Below the pieces are notes generated by a model. That model was given only the letters and a program-made list of their open reading frames with translations. It was not told the DNA's origin and searched no databases. DNA of 64,000 nt from NCBI RefSeq assembly GCF_020099395.1, contig NZ_CP083590.1, positions 5,766,001-5,830,000 of the forward strand, given 5' to 3'. The DNA comes from Streptomyces mobaraensis (GTDB taxonomy: Bacteria > Actinomycetota > Actinomycetes > Streptomycetales > Streptomycetaceae). Shown here in pieces: positions 8,880 through 18,592 of the stretch; positions within the stretch are counted from its first letter, which is position 1; every line of letters starts with the position of its first letter. The translations under genes and the position numbers were made by a program.

Positions 8880-10076
8880 TCAGAGGCCGCCCGTGTTCAG
8901 CAGCCGGTCCGGGGTCCGGTCGTGGAGTCCGCTCAGCACCCCTGGCGTGGCCTGTTGCTCCAGCCACTCCGTCACCGCCTGCACCGACGCGTCCGGGCGC
9001 GCCGCCTTGTAGAGCGCCGCCACCCCGGTGACGTGCGGGGCCGCCTGCGAGGTGCCGCTCTTCGTCGCGGCGCCGCCACCGGCGCGGGCCGAGACGATGT
9101 CCAGGCCCGGGGCGAGGAGCCGCAGGCAGGAGCCCCAGTTGCTGAACGACGTCATCCGGTCGTCCCGGTCCGTCGCCCCGACGACCACCGCCCCCGGCGC
9201 GCTGCCCGGCGAGTTGCCGCAGGCGTCGCCGGCCGCGGCCCCGGCCTGCGCGTTGCCCGCCGAGACGACGGGCGGCACCCCGCGCTCGGCGACCGCGGCC
9301 ACCGAGGCGTTCGTCGCCGCCGAATACGGGCCGTTGAGCGAGGCGTTCAGCACGGAGGCCGGCCCGGCGTGCCGGGCGACCCAGTCCAGGCCCGCCACGA
9401 AACGGGAGGCCGACGTCGTCCCCTCGCAGTCCAGCACCCGCACGCTGACCAGCGTCACCTTCCGGGCGATGCCGTGCTCAGCGCCGCCGATGATCCCGGC
9501 CACGTGCGTGCCGTGCCCGGAGCCGGTCGGGCAGTCGGAGCCGTCGCCGTCCGGATCGACCAGGTCGACACCCTTGCGGGCGCGCCCGCCGAACTCGGGG
9601 TGCGTGTAGTCGATGCCCGTGTCGACGACGTACGCGGTCACGCCCGCGCCCGTGCCGGCGACCGTGAACCGGCCGTCCAGGGGGAGCCGCCGCTGGTCCA
9701 CCCGGTCCAGGCCCCAGGAGGCGGCGGCCGGGACGGTGGGGTCGTGCAGGCGGACCGAGGACTGGCGGAGCACCGCGTCCTCCTCGACGGACCGCACGTC
9801 CGGGGAGCGGCGGACGGCGTCCAGCTGCGCGGGGGTGAGCGGGGCGGCGAAGCCGAGCAGGGCGTGCTGGTAGACGGTGTCCGGCCTGACGCCCAGCCGG
9901 GCGGTCAGCGCGCGGGGGCTGGCGCCCTGGCGGAGGGTGACGATGTAGTGGGCGGGGACGGCGCGGCCGTCGGGTGGGGAGTTGGTGTGGGGGTGGGGGT
10001 GGGGGTCAGCTGGGGCTAGGGCCAGGGTGAGGGGCAGGAGGAGGGTGAGGAGGTGGAGGTGGTGTGGGGGTCTCAT
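8880..10076 (-). CDS. Secreted subtilisin-like serine protease (S8)
   Basis: This is a 398-aa prepro-subtilase. A signal peptide covers roughly residues 1-22 ([17 protein letters not shown]). An inhibitor I9 propeptide spans about 40-105 (HYIVTLRQG to VEEDAVLRQ), and the S8 domain follows. The catalytic triad is D152 ([13 protein letters not shown]), H188 ([10 protein letters not shown]) and S343 ([12 protein letters not shown]), with oxyanion Asn275 (VVSAGNAQ). It resembles the proteinase K/aqualysin group. The ATG at 10076 is preceded by AGGGGA; the longer open frame upstream is intergenic repeat sequence. It is monocistronic. Confidence 0.93.
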   Translation of the reverse strand: MRPPHHLHLLTLLLPLTLALAPADPHPHPHTNSPPDGRAVPAHYIVTLRQGASPRALTARLGVRPDTVYQHALLGFAAPLTPAQLDAVRRSPDVRSVEEDAVLRQSSVRLHDPTVPAAASWGLDRVDQRRLPLDGRFTVAGTGAGVTAYVVDTGIDYTHPEFGGRARKGVDLVDPDGDGSDCPTGSGHGTHVAGIIGGAEHGIARKVTLVSVRVLDCEGTTSASRFVAGLDWVARHAGPASVLNASLNGPYSAATNASVAAVAERGVPPVVSAGNAQAGAAAGDACGNSPGSAPGAVVVGATDRDDRMTSFSNWGSCLRLLAPGLDIVSARAGGGAATKSGTSQAAPHVTGVAALYKAARPDASVQAVTEWLEQQATPGVLSGLHDRTPDRLLNTGGL

Positions 10077-10131
10077 GTCCCCTGGATAGGGGGAGGGGTG
10101 GTGCGGGGCGATCGGGGTGGGCCGTTTGGCC

Positions 10132-10347
10132 TGCCCCTGTCCCGCCCCTTCCCGTTTCTTCCGGGGCTGTGCCCCGGACCCCCTTGTCGCGGCTTCGCCG
10201 CTCGTCCTCAAACGCCGGACGGGCTGAATAGTCAGCCCGTTGGGGGTCCCCCCTCTGGGGGAGTTTGAGGACAACCGCGCGGAGCGCGGTTTCGGGGGTG
10301 CGGGGGCGCAGCCCCTGCGAGAAACGGGAAGGGGCGGGACAGGGGCA
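10132..10347. repeat. Dispersed intergenic palindromic repeat, copy 1
   Basis: A perfect 27-bp inverted repeat pairs 10132-10158 with 10321-10347. Inside lie smaller hairpins, including one built on GTCCTCAAACGCCGGACGGG, and the core GTTTGAGGACAACCGCGCGG. Related copies occur at about 12.4, 17.5 and 54.0 kb. This copy sits in the 337-bp divergent region between the subtilase and the SMR gene, unlike the other three, which separate convergent genes. Confidence 0.85.
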
Positions 10348-10377
10348 CCCCCACCCCAGCACCCCGCAGGGCGTTGC

Positions 10378-10422
10378 GTACACCCGTACACACCGCTGTG
10401 TACCCTCGTACACATGGTGTAC
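10378..10422. promoter_or_regulatory. GTACAC/GTGTAC operator cluster of the SMR-TetR operon
   Basis: GTACAC occurs at 10378, 10386 and 10408, and GTGTAC at 10398 and 10417. 10386-10403 (GTACACACCGCTGTGTAC) is a perfect 18-bp palindrome, and 10408-10422 is GTACAC-ATG-GTGTAC centred on the start codon of the efflux gene. The TetR encoded by the second gene is the likely ligand. Confidence 0.6.
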
Positions 10423-10737
10423 CTGACCCTCGCGGGCGCGATCGCGTCCGAGATCGCCGCCACCACCTCCATGAAGTTCAGCGACGGCTTCAGCAAGCTC
10501 TGGCCCTCGCTCGGGACGGCGGTCGGCTACCTCCTCGCCTTCGTCCTCCTCGCGCGGACCCTCAAGACCATGGACGTCGGCACGGCCTACGCCATCTGGT
10601 CCGGGGCGGGCACGGCGGTCGTCGCCGCGATCGGCATGCTCTTCCTGGGCGAGGCGGCCAACGCCGCGCGGATCGGCGGGATCCTGCTGGTGATCGCGGG
10701 CGTCGTGGTCCTCAATCTCGGCGGGGCCTCCCACTGA
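10414..10737 (+). CDS. Small multidrug resistance (SMR) efflux protein
   Basis: The 107-aa product has four transmembrane helices typical of EmrE/QacE-type proton-coupled exporters of cationic compounds. The membrane-embedded glutamate is E13 ([13 protein letters not shown]). The helix-2 region [16 protein letters not shown] and the helix-3 signature [17 protein letters not shown] are also typical. The ATG at 10414 gives the normal SMR length; longer frames upstream run through repeat DNA. The stop overlaps the start of a TetR gene (TGATG). Palindromes around the start suggest repression by that TetR. Confidence 0.93.
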   Translation: MVYLTLAGAIASEIAATTSMKFSDGFSKLWPSLGTAVGYLLAFVLLARTLKTMDVGTAYAIWSGAGTAVVAAIGMLFLGEAANAARIGGILLVIAGVVVLNLGGASH

Positions 10738-11318
10738 TGCCCCGCCGCTACGACCCCGACCGGCGCGACCGCATCGTCGAGGCCGCCGTCCGCGTCGTCG
10801 CCGCCCGCGGTCTCGGCGCGCTCAGCCACCGGGCGGTCGCCGCCGAGGCGGACGTCCCGCTGGGCTCGACGACGTACCACTTCGCCACCCTCGACGACCT
10901 GCTCGTCGAGGCGGTGCGCCGGACCGCCAGGGAGTGGCTGGACGGGCTCGCCGCCTGGGAACGCGGCCTGCCCGCCGGCGCGCCCCTCGCGGACGCCGTC
11001 GCCGACCTCGTCGCGGAGGCGCTGACTGGGGACCGGGCGCGCCTGGAGCTGGAGTACGAGCTCTACGCCGCCGCCCTGCGCCGCCCGGCCGTCCGCCCGG
11101 TCGCCGCCGCGTGCGTCGCGGAGATGGCCGCCGTCCTCGGCCGCCGTACGCCCGACGCCGCCGCGGCCCGGGCGCTGGCCGCGCTGCTCGACGGGGTGCT
11201 GCTCCAGTGCCTGGTGAGCGGGCGGCCCTTCGCGCGGGCGGAGGTACGGGACGCGGTGGCGCGGCTGGTGGGTGAGCCTGCCGCAGCCACCGGGGCGCGG
11301 GAGTCCGGTTCGCCTTGA
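10737..11318 (+). CDS. TetR family regulator of the SMR gene
   Basis: The 193-aa product has an N-terminal HTH ([20 protein letters not shown], then [20 protein letters not shown]) and a C-terminal ligand-binding region. The HTH region is of the type where the regulator binds a short palindrome. Its ATG overlaps the SMR stop, so the two genes form a repressor-exporter operon. The GTACAC palindromes upstream of the SMR gene are the likely operators. Repression relieved by an exported drug is inferred from the layout. Confidence 0.9.
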   Translation: MPRRYDPDRRDRIVEAAVRVVAARGLGALSHRAVAAEADVPLGSTTYHFATLDDLLVEAVRRTAREWLDGLAAWERGLPAGAPLADAVADLVAEALTGDRARLELEYELYAAALRRPAVRPVAAACVAEMAAVLGRRTPDAAAARALAALLDGVLLQCLVSGRPFARAEVRDAVARLVGEPAAATGARESGSP

Positions 11319-11346
11319 GCGGTCCCCTCCGGTTAGGTTTTCGGAC

Positions 11347-12336
11347 ATGACCGATGCTGCTGTCCCCCTCACCACCGGTGCCGCCGCCGCCGGCCTCGCC
11401 ACGATCGCCGCCGACGGCACCGTCCTCGACACCTGGTTCCCCGCCCCCGCGCTGGCCGACGAGCCCGGCCCGGCCGGCACCGAGGAGCTGACCGCCGAGC
11501 GCGCCGCCGAGCTGCTGGGCGAGGCCGCCCTGAAGGCCGTCGGCCCGGACGCCCGCCGTGGCGTCACGGTCGTCGCGGTCCGCACGGTCATCGCCTCGCT
11601 CGACGAGAAGCCGGTCGACGCGCACGACGTCTACCTGCGGCTGCACCTGCTGTCGTCCCGGCTGATCCGGCCGCACGGCGCGAACCTGGACGGCATGTTC
11701 GGCCTGCTGGCCAACGTCGCCTGGACCTCGCTCGGCCCGGTCGCCGTCGACCAGATCGAGACCGTGCGCCTGAACGCCCGCGCCGAGGGCCTGCACCTCC
11801 AGGTCACCAGCATCGACAAGTTCCCGCGCATGACCGACTACGTCGTCCCGTCCGGCGTCCGCATCGGCGACGCCGACCGCGTCCGCCTCGGCGCCCACCT
11901 GGGCAAGGGCACGACCGTCATGCACGAGGGCTTCGTCAACTTCAACGCCGGGACGCTGGGTACCTCCATGGTGGAGGGGCGCATCAGCGCGGGTGTCGTG
12001 GTCGGTGACGGCAGTGACATCGGAGGCGGCGCGTCCACGATGGGGACGCTGTCCGGTGGCGGCAAGCAGATCATTTCCGTGGGGGCCAACTGCCTGCTTG
12101 GCGCGGAGTCGGGTATCGGGATCGCGCTCGGTGACGAGTGTGTGGTCGAGGCGGGGCTTTACGTGACCGCCGGTACTCGGGTCACCCTGCCGGACGGTGA
12201 GATCGTCAAGGCGCTGGAGCTCTCCGGTGCCAGCAACATCCTGTTCCGGCGGAACTCGACCACTGGGGCCGTGGAGGCTCGTCCGTACAAGAGCACGTGG
12301 GGCGGGCTGAACGAGGCGCTGCACAGCCACAACTAG
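11347..12336 (+). CDS. dapD: Tetrahydrodipicolinate N-succinyltransferase DapD
   Basis: DapD transfers succinyl from succinyl-CoA to 2,3,4,5-tetrahydropyridine-2,6-dicarboxylate in the succinylase branch of lysine/meso-DAP synthesis. The product is 329 aa, typical of the actinobacterial type. The C-terminal half is a left-handed parallel beta-helix with hexapeptide repeats ([20 protein letters not shown], then [15 protein letters not shown] and [20 protein letters not shown]). The ATG at 11347 follows the TetR stop by 28 bases. A dapA paralogue lies convergent beyond a palindromic repeat. Confidence 0.95.
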   Translation: MTDAAVPLTTGAAAAGLATIAADGTVLDTWFPAPALADEPGPAGTEELTAERAAELLGEAALKAVGPDARRGVTVVAVRTVIASLDEKPVDAHDVYLRLHLLSSRLIRPHGANLDGMFGLLANVAWTSLGPVAVDQIETVRLNARAEGLHLQVTSIDKFPRMTDYVVPSGVRIGDADRVRLGAHLGKGTTVMHEGFVNFNAGTLGTSMVEGRISAGVVVGDGSDIGGGASTMGTLSGGGKQIISVGANCLLGAESGIGIALGDECVVEAGLYVTAGTRVTLPDGEIVKALELSGASNILFRRNSTTGAVEARPYKSTWGGLNEALHSHN

Positions 12337-12355
12337 GCGCCTGCGGCGGGCTGGT

Positions 12356-12528
12356 GCCCCGGTCCCTCCCCCAGAGGGGGCACCCCCACTTCGCCGATTC
12401 CCGGGGGCAAGCCCCCGGAACCCCTGAAACCGCGCTCCGCGCGGTTGTCCTCAAACGCCGGACGGGCTGAATCAGCCCGTCCGGCGCTTGAGGACTGGGG
12501 GTACCCCCTCTGGGGGAGGGACCGGGGC
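12356..12528. repeat. Dispersed intergenic palindromic repeat, copy 2
   Basis: A perfect 25-bp inverted repeat pairs 12356-12380 with 12504-12528. Nested inside, 12447-12470 pairs with 12472-12495 (24 bp, one mismatch, one-base loop) around GCCGGACGGGCTGA. It lies exactly between the convergent dapD and dapA ends, where it could act as a bidirectional terminator. Confidence 0.88.
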
Positions 12529-12535
12529 ACACCCC

Positions 12536-13423
12536 TCACACCACCGCCCGGTACACCTTCAGCAACCGCTCCACCGTCTCCTCCGAAGCCGCCCGCAAGG
12601 GCGCCCGCACCGGCCCGCCCGGCAACCCCAGCGCTCCCAGCAACCCCTTCGCCGTCACCGTCCCCGGCGGGCCGTCGGCCATCATCGCCTCGATGAGCGG
12701 CAGGGCACGGGCGTGCAGCCGTGTCGCTTCCTCCACGGAGCCCGAATCGAACGCGTCCAGCGCCGCCGCCACCAGCGGCCCGGCCACATTCGCCACCGTG
12801 CTGACGTATCCGACCGCCCCCACCGACCGCAGCGGCAGGTTGAGTTCCTCGCTGCCCGAGTAGTACGCGAGCCCGGTGGCGGCGATGACCTTGGCGCTGC
12901 CGAGGAGGTCGTAGGCGCAGTCCTTGACGCCCTCGACGCGCGGGTGTTCGGCCAGTCGCAGCATGGTGTCCACCTCGATGCGGGTGCCGGTGCGGCTGGG
13001 GATGTCGTAGAGCATGACGGGGATGCCGACCGCGTCGGCCACCGTCCGGAAGTGTTCCTCGACGGCGTCCTGCGGGGGCCGGCTGTAGTACGGGGTGACG
13101 ACGAGGATCCCGTCGGCCCCGGCCGCCTCGGCCGCGCGGGCGAGGGTGACGGTGTGGCGGGTGTCGTTGGTGCCGACGCCCGCCGTGATCCGGGCGCGGC
13201 CGGCGACCGCCTCGGTGACGGCCCGGACGAGGGCGGACTTCTCCTCGTCGGTGGTGGTCGGCGCTTCGCCGGTGGTGCCGCTGAGGACCAGCCCGTCGCA
13301 GCGGCCCGCGCCGACGAGGTGGTCGGCCAGGCGCTGGGCGCCGTCGAGGTCGAGCCGGCCGTCGGGGGTGAAGGGGGTCACCATCGCACAGACCGTACGG
13401 CCGAAGGGGCTGGTGGGCGGCAT
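12536..13423 (-). CDS. dapA: 4-hydroxy-tetrahydrodipicolinate synthase (DapA paralogue)
   Basis: DapA is a class I aldolase that condenses pyruvate with aspartate semialdehyde, the first step of DAP/lysine synthesis. The 295-aa TIM barrel shows SGTTGE near residue 50, Y139 in LYDIPSRTG, and the Schiff-base lysine K167 in VEGVKDCA. Streptomyces often carry more than one dapA-like gene; the position opposite dapD favours a true DapA, but a related aldolase of the same family cannot be excluded from sequence alone. Confidence 0.88.
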   Translation of the reverse strand: MPPTSPFGRTVCAMVTPFTPDGRLDLDGAQRLADHLVGAGRCDGLVLSGTTGEAPTTTDEEKSALVRAVTEAVAGRARITAGVGTNDTRHTVTLARAAEAAGADGILVVTPYYSRPPQDAVEEHFRTVADAVGIPVMLYDIPSRTGTRIEVDTMLRLAEHPRVEGVKDCAYDLLGSAKVIAATGLAYYSGSEELNLPLRSVGAVGYVSTVANVAGPLVAAALDAFDSGSVEEATRLHARALPLIEAMMADGPPGTVTAKGLLGALGLPGGPVRAPLRAASEETVERLLKVYRAVV

Positions 13424-13530
13424 CGCGTCACACTCCGGAATCGGGGAACTCGTCCCGATTCTGGGCCTCTTCGACCGTACGGTCCATGGACAGTTGCTAC
13501 CGCGACCTTTCAGCGGCGCTTAAGGAACGG

Positions 13531-15459
13531 TCAGCCGCGCGGCTTCCAGCGCAGCACCTGCGGGTCGTGGTCGCTCGCCTGGTCGGCGAACTCGGCGTTG
13601 ATGTGGACGATGTCGTAGTCCGTCCGGCCGGACCGCGAGCCCTTCCCGCTCATGGCCGGGCTGGTGAGGATGTGGTCCAGCACCTGGGAGTTGCCCTGGT
13701 AGACGTAGCCGTACCGTTCCTTCGCGGGCAGCAGGCCGACCTGGTCGGTCAGCACCTTGCCGGAGGTGAGCGTGCGGAGCGCGGGGGAGAACTGGTAGTC
13801 GTTGAGGTCGCCCGCGACGATCACGTTGGCCTTGCGGTCCGCGGCGAGGATCCGCTTGACGAAGGCGTTGACGACCGCGGCCTGCTTGCCGCGCTGCACC
13901 TCGGAGGTGCGGGCGGGCGGCTGGAAGCGGCTGTCGACGCCCTGGTCGCCGCCCTTGGAGTTGAAGTGGTTGGCGATCACCAAGACCCGCTCACCGCGGA
14001 AGGTGAACTGGCCGGCCAGCGGCTTGCGGCTGTTCTCCCACGCGGCGTTCGCCGGGTCGACGCGGCCGGGGGAGGCGGTCAGGGCGGCCCGGCCGTGGTC
14101 CCGGACGACGTCCACCGGGTTGGTGGAGCCGCCGCCCGCGATGTCCGTGAAGCTCACCCGGGCGGGGTTGAAGAGGAAGGCGGTGCGTATGTTGCCGCCG
14201 GGCTGGCCGCCGTCCTTGCCGTCCACGGGGTCGATCTGCCGCCACTCGTACCGCGGCCCGCCCGCCTTCGCGACGGCGTCGGTGAGCTTCCTCAGCGTCA
14301 CACTCGCGTCGACGGTCCCGTCGTTCTTGACGCCGCTGTCGTCCTGGACCTCCTCCAGGGCGACGATGTCGGGCGAGGCCAGGTTGGTCACCAGGGCGGA
14401 GGCCAGCCGGTCGAACTTCTCCTGCGGGTTCTGCGGCGCGAGGTTCTCGACGTTGTACGTGGCGACGGCCAGCTCGCCGTCCCGCTGCCGGCGGGTGGTC
14501 TCGCGCTTCAGGCCGTGGTCGGCGAGCGTGCCCAGCTCGGTGGCCTGGAGGGTGTAGCCGCCGTAGTTGTCGTAGTCCAGCGGACCGGCGGTGGTGCCGG
14601 TCAGCTCGTCGCCCACGTTCGCGACCGGGAACGGGCGCTGCGCGAACGGGATCAGCGAGGAGACCTTCACCCGGGCCGCGTTGGGGTCGGCGTACGAGCT
14701 GTAGAGGACGCCGCCGCGCGCAGTGCGGTGGTGGCGGGGGTCGGCGGTGACCCAGAGGTCCTTGTGGCTGCTGGTGGCGCCGGTGACCGGCGCGTCCTTG
14801 ACGGCGACCCGCATGCCCTCCAGCGACTCGAAGCGGTCGAGTGCGTAGCGGCCCGGCTCCAGCCGCAGCTTCTCGATCGAGCCGTCGCCGCCGTCGCGCA
14901 GTGCCGGCGCGTAACGGGCGGGCAGCGTACGGGCGTTGAGCTCGACGGCGGCGGGCAGGGCGTTGCCCGAGGAGGTGACGGTCCAGGTCGCCTTGGTGAG
15001 CTGGGTGACCGACTGGAGTCCGGCGGCCTCGCCGCCCGGGTAGTACTCGCCGACCGTGGCCGAGACCAGCACCGCGTCCCCGACCGCGACGGACGGGGTC
15101 GTCGCACCCGTGAAGACGAAAACGGCCTCGCTGGTGGCCGCGTCCCGGTCCGGGTGCGGGTCCTGGAACCAGAAGCCGCGCGCGGACCCGAAGGCACGGA
15201 CCGCCGTGACCACGCCCGGCACCTCCGTCACCTGCTTCCCGGCCAGCGGGGAGACGCGCGTGGTGCCCTGGATGTCGTGGATCCGGGTCCCGCCGGACCC
15301 GCCGGTGGCGCCTGCCGCGCCCGCCGTGGGCGCGGTGAGGAGGCCGGCCGCGAGGGCGGCGGTGACGAGGGTGCCGGTGGTGACGTACGCGCGGCTGACG
15401 CGGCCGGTACGGCCGGAACGCCGGGTGTGGCTGGTGCTGCGGTGCCGACTGCTGGGCAC
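13531..15459 (-). CDS. Secreted endonuclease/exonuclease/phosphatase-family nuclease (ExeM-like)
   Basis: The 642-aa product starts with an Arg-rich region and a signal peptide (VTTGTLVTAALAAGLLTAPT, cleaved near TAGAAGA). An N-terminal OB-like region (RVSPLAGKQVTEVPGVVTAV, then FWFQDPHPDRD) is typical of extracellular nucleases of the ExeM/NucH group. The EEP domain follows, with ATYNVENL, DIVALEEVQDDSG, VIVAGDLNDYQFSP and the terminal SDHDPQVL. The role is probably extracellular DNA degradation. The GTG at 15459 has a strong CCGGAGG about ten bases upstream; the longer frame to 15549 lacks such support. Confidence 0.9.
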   Translation of the reverse strand: MPSSRHRSTSHTRRSGRTGRVSRAYVTTGTLVTAALAAGLLTAPTAGAAGATGGSGGTRIHDIQGTTRVSPLAGKQVTEVPGVVTAVRAFGSARGFWFQDPHPDRDAATSEAVFVFTGATTPSVAVGDAVLVSATVGEYYPGGEAAGLQSVTQLTKATWTVTSSGNALPAAVELNARTLPARYAPALRDGGDGSIEKLRLEPGRYALDRFESLEGMRVAVKDAPVTGATSSHKDLWVTADPRHHRTARGGVLYSSYADPNAARVKVSSLIPFAQRPFPVANVGDELTGTTAGPLDYDNYGGYTLQATELGTLADHGLKRETTRRQRDGELAVATYNVENLAPQNPQEKFDRLASALVTNLASPDIVALEEVQDDSGVKNDGTVDASVTLRKLTDAVAKAGGPRYEWRQIDPVDGKDGGQPGGNIRTAFLFNPARVSFTDIAGGGSTNPVDVVRDHGRAALTASPGRVDPANAAWENSRKPLAGQFTFRGERVLVIANHFNSKGGDQGVDSRFQPPARTSEVQRGKQAAVVNAFVKRILAADRKANVIVAGDLNDYQFSPALRTLTSGKVLTDQVGLLPAKERYGYVYQGNSQVLDHILTSPAMSGKGSRSGRTDYDIVHINAEFADQASDHDPQVLRWKPRG

Positions 15460-15826
15460 GAGAAGCCTCCGGAGGCTTGTGTGAGGGGTGGGAGAGGAGC
15501 CGGCGGCCGCGGACGGAAGCGGATGTTCCGCTCGTCCCCCCCGCCGCACCGACTTCTACGCGCGTCAATTTCGGGCGTGAGCACGTCAGTTGTCAAGGTC
15601 ATGTGGGTGTACGCACACCGGCGGGCAGGTGAACCGGGCGGCGGGCCCGCAAAGCCGTCTACGCTGGGGCGGTACGTGCGCCGCCGGTGATCCCCGCGCG
15701 CTCGCCGCCGCGGGCGGGTGGCCGAGGCCACGCTGTTCCCGGTCGTGGTCTCCGGCCATGACCTCCGTCACGCCCGTACCGCACTCGGCACGCCCGTGCC
15801 GTCACCCCGAGGAGATGACCCCCCTG
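15460..15826. other. Divergent intergenic region between the nuclease and the 504-aa protein
   Basis: No gene is seen in these 367 bases. On the minus strand a perfect -35 TTGACA (15591-15596) stands 17 bases from a weak -10 CGAAAT (15568-15573) and may drive the nuclease gene. A short GGTGT/ACACC palindrome lies near 15605-15618. Confidence 0.4.
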
Positions 15827-17341
15827 ATGCCCGCAGACCGCCCGACCATGCCGCCGGTGCGGCTCCTCCCCGACGCGGAGCTCGCGCGCGACGCGCTCTC
15901 CGCGCCGCTGTTCGCCCGCGCCGCCCGACTGGCCCGCTGGGCCGGCGAGGGCACCCCGGTCGGCGCGGGCGGCGAGCTGCTCGCGGACCAGCTGCGCACC
16001 GCCACCGGGCTGCTGGGGCTCGACGGCGACGAGGACGGCCCGGCGTACACGGCCGAGGCGTGGCAGCTCGCGCTGGACACGGGGCTGGTCGAGTTCACCG
16101 AGCACACGGAGGCGGACGGGACGGCGGCCGAGCCGTCGTCCGACGAGCCCAGCGGCACCGCCGTCGCCGGCGAGGAACTGGCCACGCTCACCTCCGGCAG
16201 CCCGCAGGACATCCTCGACCTGTGGCTCGGCGGCCTGGAGACCGTCCTGGCCGACGCGGCGGCCCCGGACCTCGGCGACATCGTCGACCAGCTCGCCGAC
16301 GGCGGCGACCTCGACCTCGACGCCATCGACTGGAACCCCGAGGAGGAGGCCGACTTCCTCGACGGCGTCCTCGGCAACCTCTACCTGCTGACCGCGCTGG
16401 ACCCCAACGACGCGGCCGACGACGCCGTCCGGCGGCCCGTCCCGCTCCCCGCGCTCGCCGCCTCCCTGATCGTCCCGGACGACATGGACGAGCCCACCGA
16501 CGCCGTCCTCGAAGAGGTCTCCGACGCGATGATGCGCCTGGACGACCAGTTCCGGCTGCTCGCCCCGACCGGCCTCATCGCGTACCAGCCCGTCGACGAG
16601 GCGCTGATCGAGGAGGTCGACGGCGAGGGCCACATCCGCGAGTCCGTCGACGGCGTCACCTCCGACGCGCCCGAGGAGGAGGACGTCACCCGGTACGGCA
16701 TGGTCTCCCTCACCCCGCTCGGCGTCTTCGCCGTCCGCACCCGGATGCTGGAGGCGGGCGTCGACGCCCCCGTCGTCGGCGACCTGGCCGAGAAGGACGC
16801 CGCCGCGCTCCTCGCCGCCCTCCCGCACCACCCCCGGCCCGCCGCACGCGCCGAGACCGAACTCTGGCTCGCCCGCCGCGACCCGCTGACCGCCGCCCGC
16901 GAACTCCTCGCCGCCGCCCGCGGCGACGACGAGGACGCCCCGCTGCGCCGGCTCGCCTGCCAGCAGGCCCTGACCCTGGTGCCCCTCGACGCCGAGCCCG
17001 CGTTCCGCGAGGTCCTCGATGACCCCGAGCTCGGCGGCCTCGCCCGCGTCTGGCTCGCCGAACGCGGCGCGACGGACATTCCCGAGCCCGGCGAGACCAT
17101 GGTCTTCTGGCTCACCATCGACACGATCGCCGCGCAGCTCGCCTCGGAGGGCGACTCCGAGGAGCTGCGGGAACTGGTGATCGGGCTGGTGGGGCAGCAC
17201 GGTGGGTTCTTCGACTCGGCCTGGCGGGTCGAGCACCCCGCGACGGCGGATGTGCTGGAGGCGATGGGGCGGCTGCATCCGGAGAAGCGGGTGGCCAAGG
17301 CGGCGCGGAAGGCGGCGTTCAAGGCGCGGTCGCGGGGCTAG
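15827..17341 (+). CDS. Conserved acidic protein of unknown function
   Basis: The product is 504 aa, strongly acidic and rich in Ala/Asp/Glu, with no signal peptide or membrane segment. I do not recognise a named domain. The C-terminal part is helical and repeat-like (HHPRPAARAETELWLARRDP, then LTAARELLAAARGDDEDAPL), which suggests HEAT/TPR-like packing. It ends with a basic tail (RVAKAARKAAFKARSRG). The start is uncertain: GGAG at 15811-15814 abuts an ATG at 15815 and lies 12 bases before the ATG chosen here at 15827. It is monocistronic and convergent with qorB across a palindromic repeat. Confidence 0.75.
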   Translation: MPADRPTMPPVRLLPDAELARDALSAPLFARAARLARWAGEGTPVGAGGELLADQLRTATGLLGLDGDEDGPAYTAEAWQLALDTGLVEFTEHTEADGTAAEPSSDEPSGTAVAGEELATLTSGSPQDILDLWLGGLETVLADAAAPDLGDIVDQLADGGDLDLDAIDWNPEEEADFLDGVLGNLYLLTALDPNDAADDAVRRPVPLPALAASLIVPDDMDEPTDAVLEEVSDAMMRLDDQFRLLAPTGLIAYQPVDEALIEEVDGEGHIRESVDGVTSDAPEEEDVTRYGMVSLTPLGVFAVRTRMLEAGVDAPVVGDLAEKDAAALLAALPHHPRPAARAETELWLARRDPLTAARELLAAARGDDEDAPLRRLACQQALTLVPLDAEPAFREVLDDPELGGLARVWLAERGATDIPEPGETMVFWLTIDTIAAQLASEGDSEELRELVIGLVGQHGGFFDSAWRVEHPATADVLEAMGRLHPEKRVAKAARKAAFKARSRG

Positions 17342-17355
17342 CGGGCGCCTGTCCG

Positions 17356-17625
17356 GCGGGGCGCCTGCGGCGGGCTGTGCCCCGGTCCCTCCCCCAGAGG
17401 GGGCACCCCCACTTCGCCGTTTCCTGGGGCTGCGCCCCAGACCCCCTTTGTCGCGGCTTCGCCGATCGTCCTCAAACGCCGGACGGGCTGGATAGTGCGG
17501 CCCTGGGCGCGCACTTCAGCCCGTCCGGCGTTTGAGGACAACCGCGCGGAGCGCGGTTTCGGGGGTGCGGGGGCGCAGCCCCCGCAAGAAACGGTGAAAG
17601 GGCGGGACCGGGGCACCCCCCCCTC
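17356..17625. repeat. Dispersed intergenic palindromic repeat, copy 3
   Basis: 17468-17490 and 17517-17539 form a perfect 23-bp inverted repeat on GTCCTCAAACGCCGGACGGG. Outer parts match copies 1 and 2 (GCCCCGGTCCCTCCCCCAGA, and AACCGCGCGGAGCGCGGTTT). It fills the gap between two convergent genes. Confidence 0.87.
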
Positions 17626-18484
17626 AAAGTCCCCGCAGCGCCTCCGCGATCGAGTCTCCGACGGGCGTCGTCGGACGGCCGATGAGACGGCGAAGGTCGC
17701 CGGAGACCGCGGCCAGGGCCCCACGGCTCGCCGCCTCCTCCCCGCCGACGATGGCGGTGACAACCGCCCCGGGCACGCCCGCCCCCAGCAGCACGGCCCG
17801 GTGCTCCGCGGGCGGAAGGTTCCGGTGCATCACCGGCCGTCCGACCTGCCGGCTCACCTCCGCCGCGTACTCGTCGAGGTTCCAGGCCACGTCGCCGCTC
17901 AGCTCGTAGGCCCGCCCCACATGTCCTTCTTCGGTCAGCGCGACCGCGGCCGCCGCCGCGAAGTCCGCGCGGGCGGCCGACGCGATCCGGCCGTCGCCCG
18001 TGTTCGAGAGGACCACGCCGTGCTCCAGGACGGGCGCCAGGGCCTCCGTGTAGTTCTCGGAGTACCAGCCGTTGCGCAGAAAGGTGTAGGGGACGCCGGC
18101 GTCCTGGATGACCTGTTCGGTGGCCGTGTGCTCGTCGGCGAGGGCGAAGCCGGCGTCCGGGCCGCCGAGTATGCCGGTGTAGGCGAGCTGGGCGACGCCG
18201 GCCGCCGCGGCGGCCCGGACGACGGCCGTGTGCTGGGCGACCCGCTTCCCCATCTCGTTGCCGGAGATCAGCAGGACGCGGTCGCCGGCCCGGAACGCCT
18301 CCTTGAGGTCCCCGGGGGCGTCGTAGTCGGCGGCGCGGACCGTGACGCCGCGCTCCGCGAGGTCCGCGGCCTTGGCCGGGTCCCGGACGGCGGCGACGAC
18401 CTGGTCGGCCGGGACCCGGCCCAGCAGTTCGTCGATGACGAGCCGGCCGAGGCGGCCGGTGGCAGCGGTGATGACGATGCTCAT
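17624..18484 (-). CDS. qorB: NAD(P)H:quinone oxidoreductase, QorB/NmrA type
   Basis: This is a 286-aa atypical short-chain dehydrogenase. The N-terminal Rossmann motif is MSIVITAATGRLGRLVI. The segments LLISGNEMGKRVAQHTAVV, AYTGILGG and FLRNGWYSENYTE are characteristic of QorB-like quinone reductases. The ATG at 18484 has AGGAG five bases upstream; a longer frame adds a non-conserved N-terminus. A redox-type HxlR regulator is divergently transcribed from the same 108-bp region, as in the known QorR-qorB arrangement, so quinone or electrophile stress response is likely. Confidence 0.87.
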   Translation of the reverse strand: MSIVITAATGRLGRLVIDELLGRVPADQVVAAVRDPAKAADLAERGVTVRAADYDAPGDLKEAFRAGDRVLLISGNEMGKRVAQHTAVVRAAAAAGVAQLAYTGILGGPDAGFALADEHTATEQVIQDAGVPYTFLRNGWYSENYTEALAPVLEHGVVLSNTGDGRIASAARADFAAAAAVALTEEGHVGRAYELSGDVAWNLDEYAAEVSRQVGRPVMHRNLPPAEHRAVLLGAGVPGAVVTAIVGGEEAASRGALAAVSGDLRRLIGRPTTPVGDSIAEALRGL

Positions 18485-18551
18485 GCGTGCTCCTGAGGTG
18501 GTGGGTTCCGGCGCGGTGAGGCGCGGCCTGACACTCACCCTAGGAGCTGTA

Positions 18552-18584
18552 CTTACTTTGGGTGAGTACCCACTTTAAAGTAAG
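18552..18584. promoter_or_regulatory. Operator between qorB and its HxlR regulator
   Basis: CTTACTTT (18552-18559) and AAAGTAAG (18577-18584) form an inverted repeat. GGGT-GAGT-ACCC lies between them and ACTTTAAAGT (18572-18581) is itself a palindrome. It is the only AT-rich stretch in the divergent promoter region and matches the dyad sites bound by HxlR/QorR dimers. Confidence 0.65.
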
Positions 18585-18592
18585 CTGCTGGC

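Noticed and set aside
13486..15690. A 734-aa plus-strand frame opposite the secreted nuclease
   Set aside because: It is the antisense shadow of a well-supported gene; its composition (Arg/Gly/Ala/Val-rich, no domains) is typical of opposite-strand frames in high-GC DNA.
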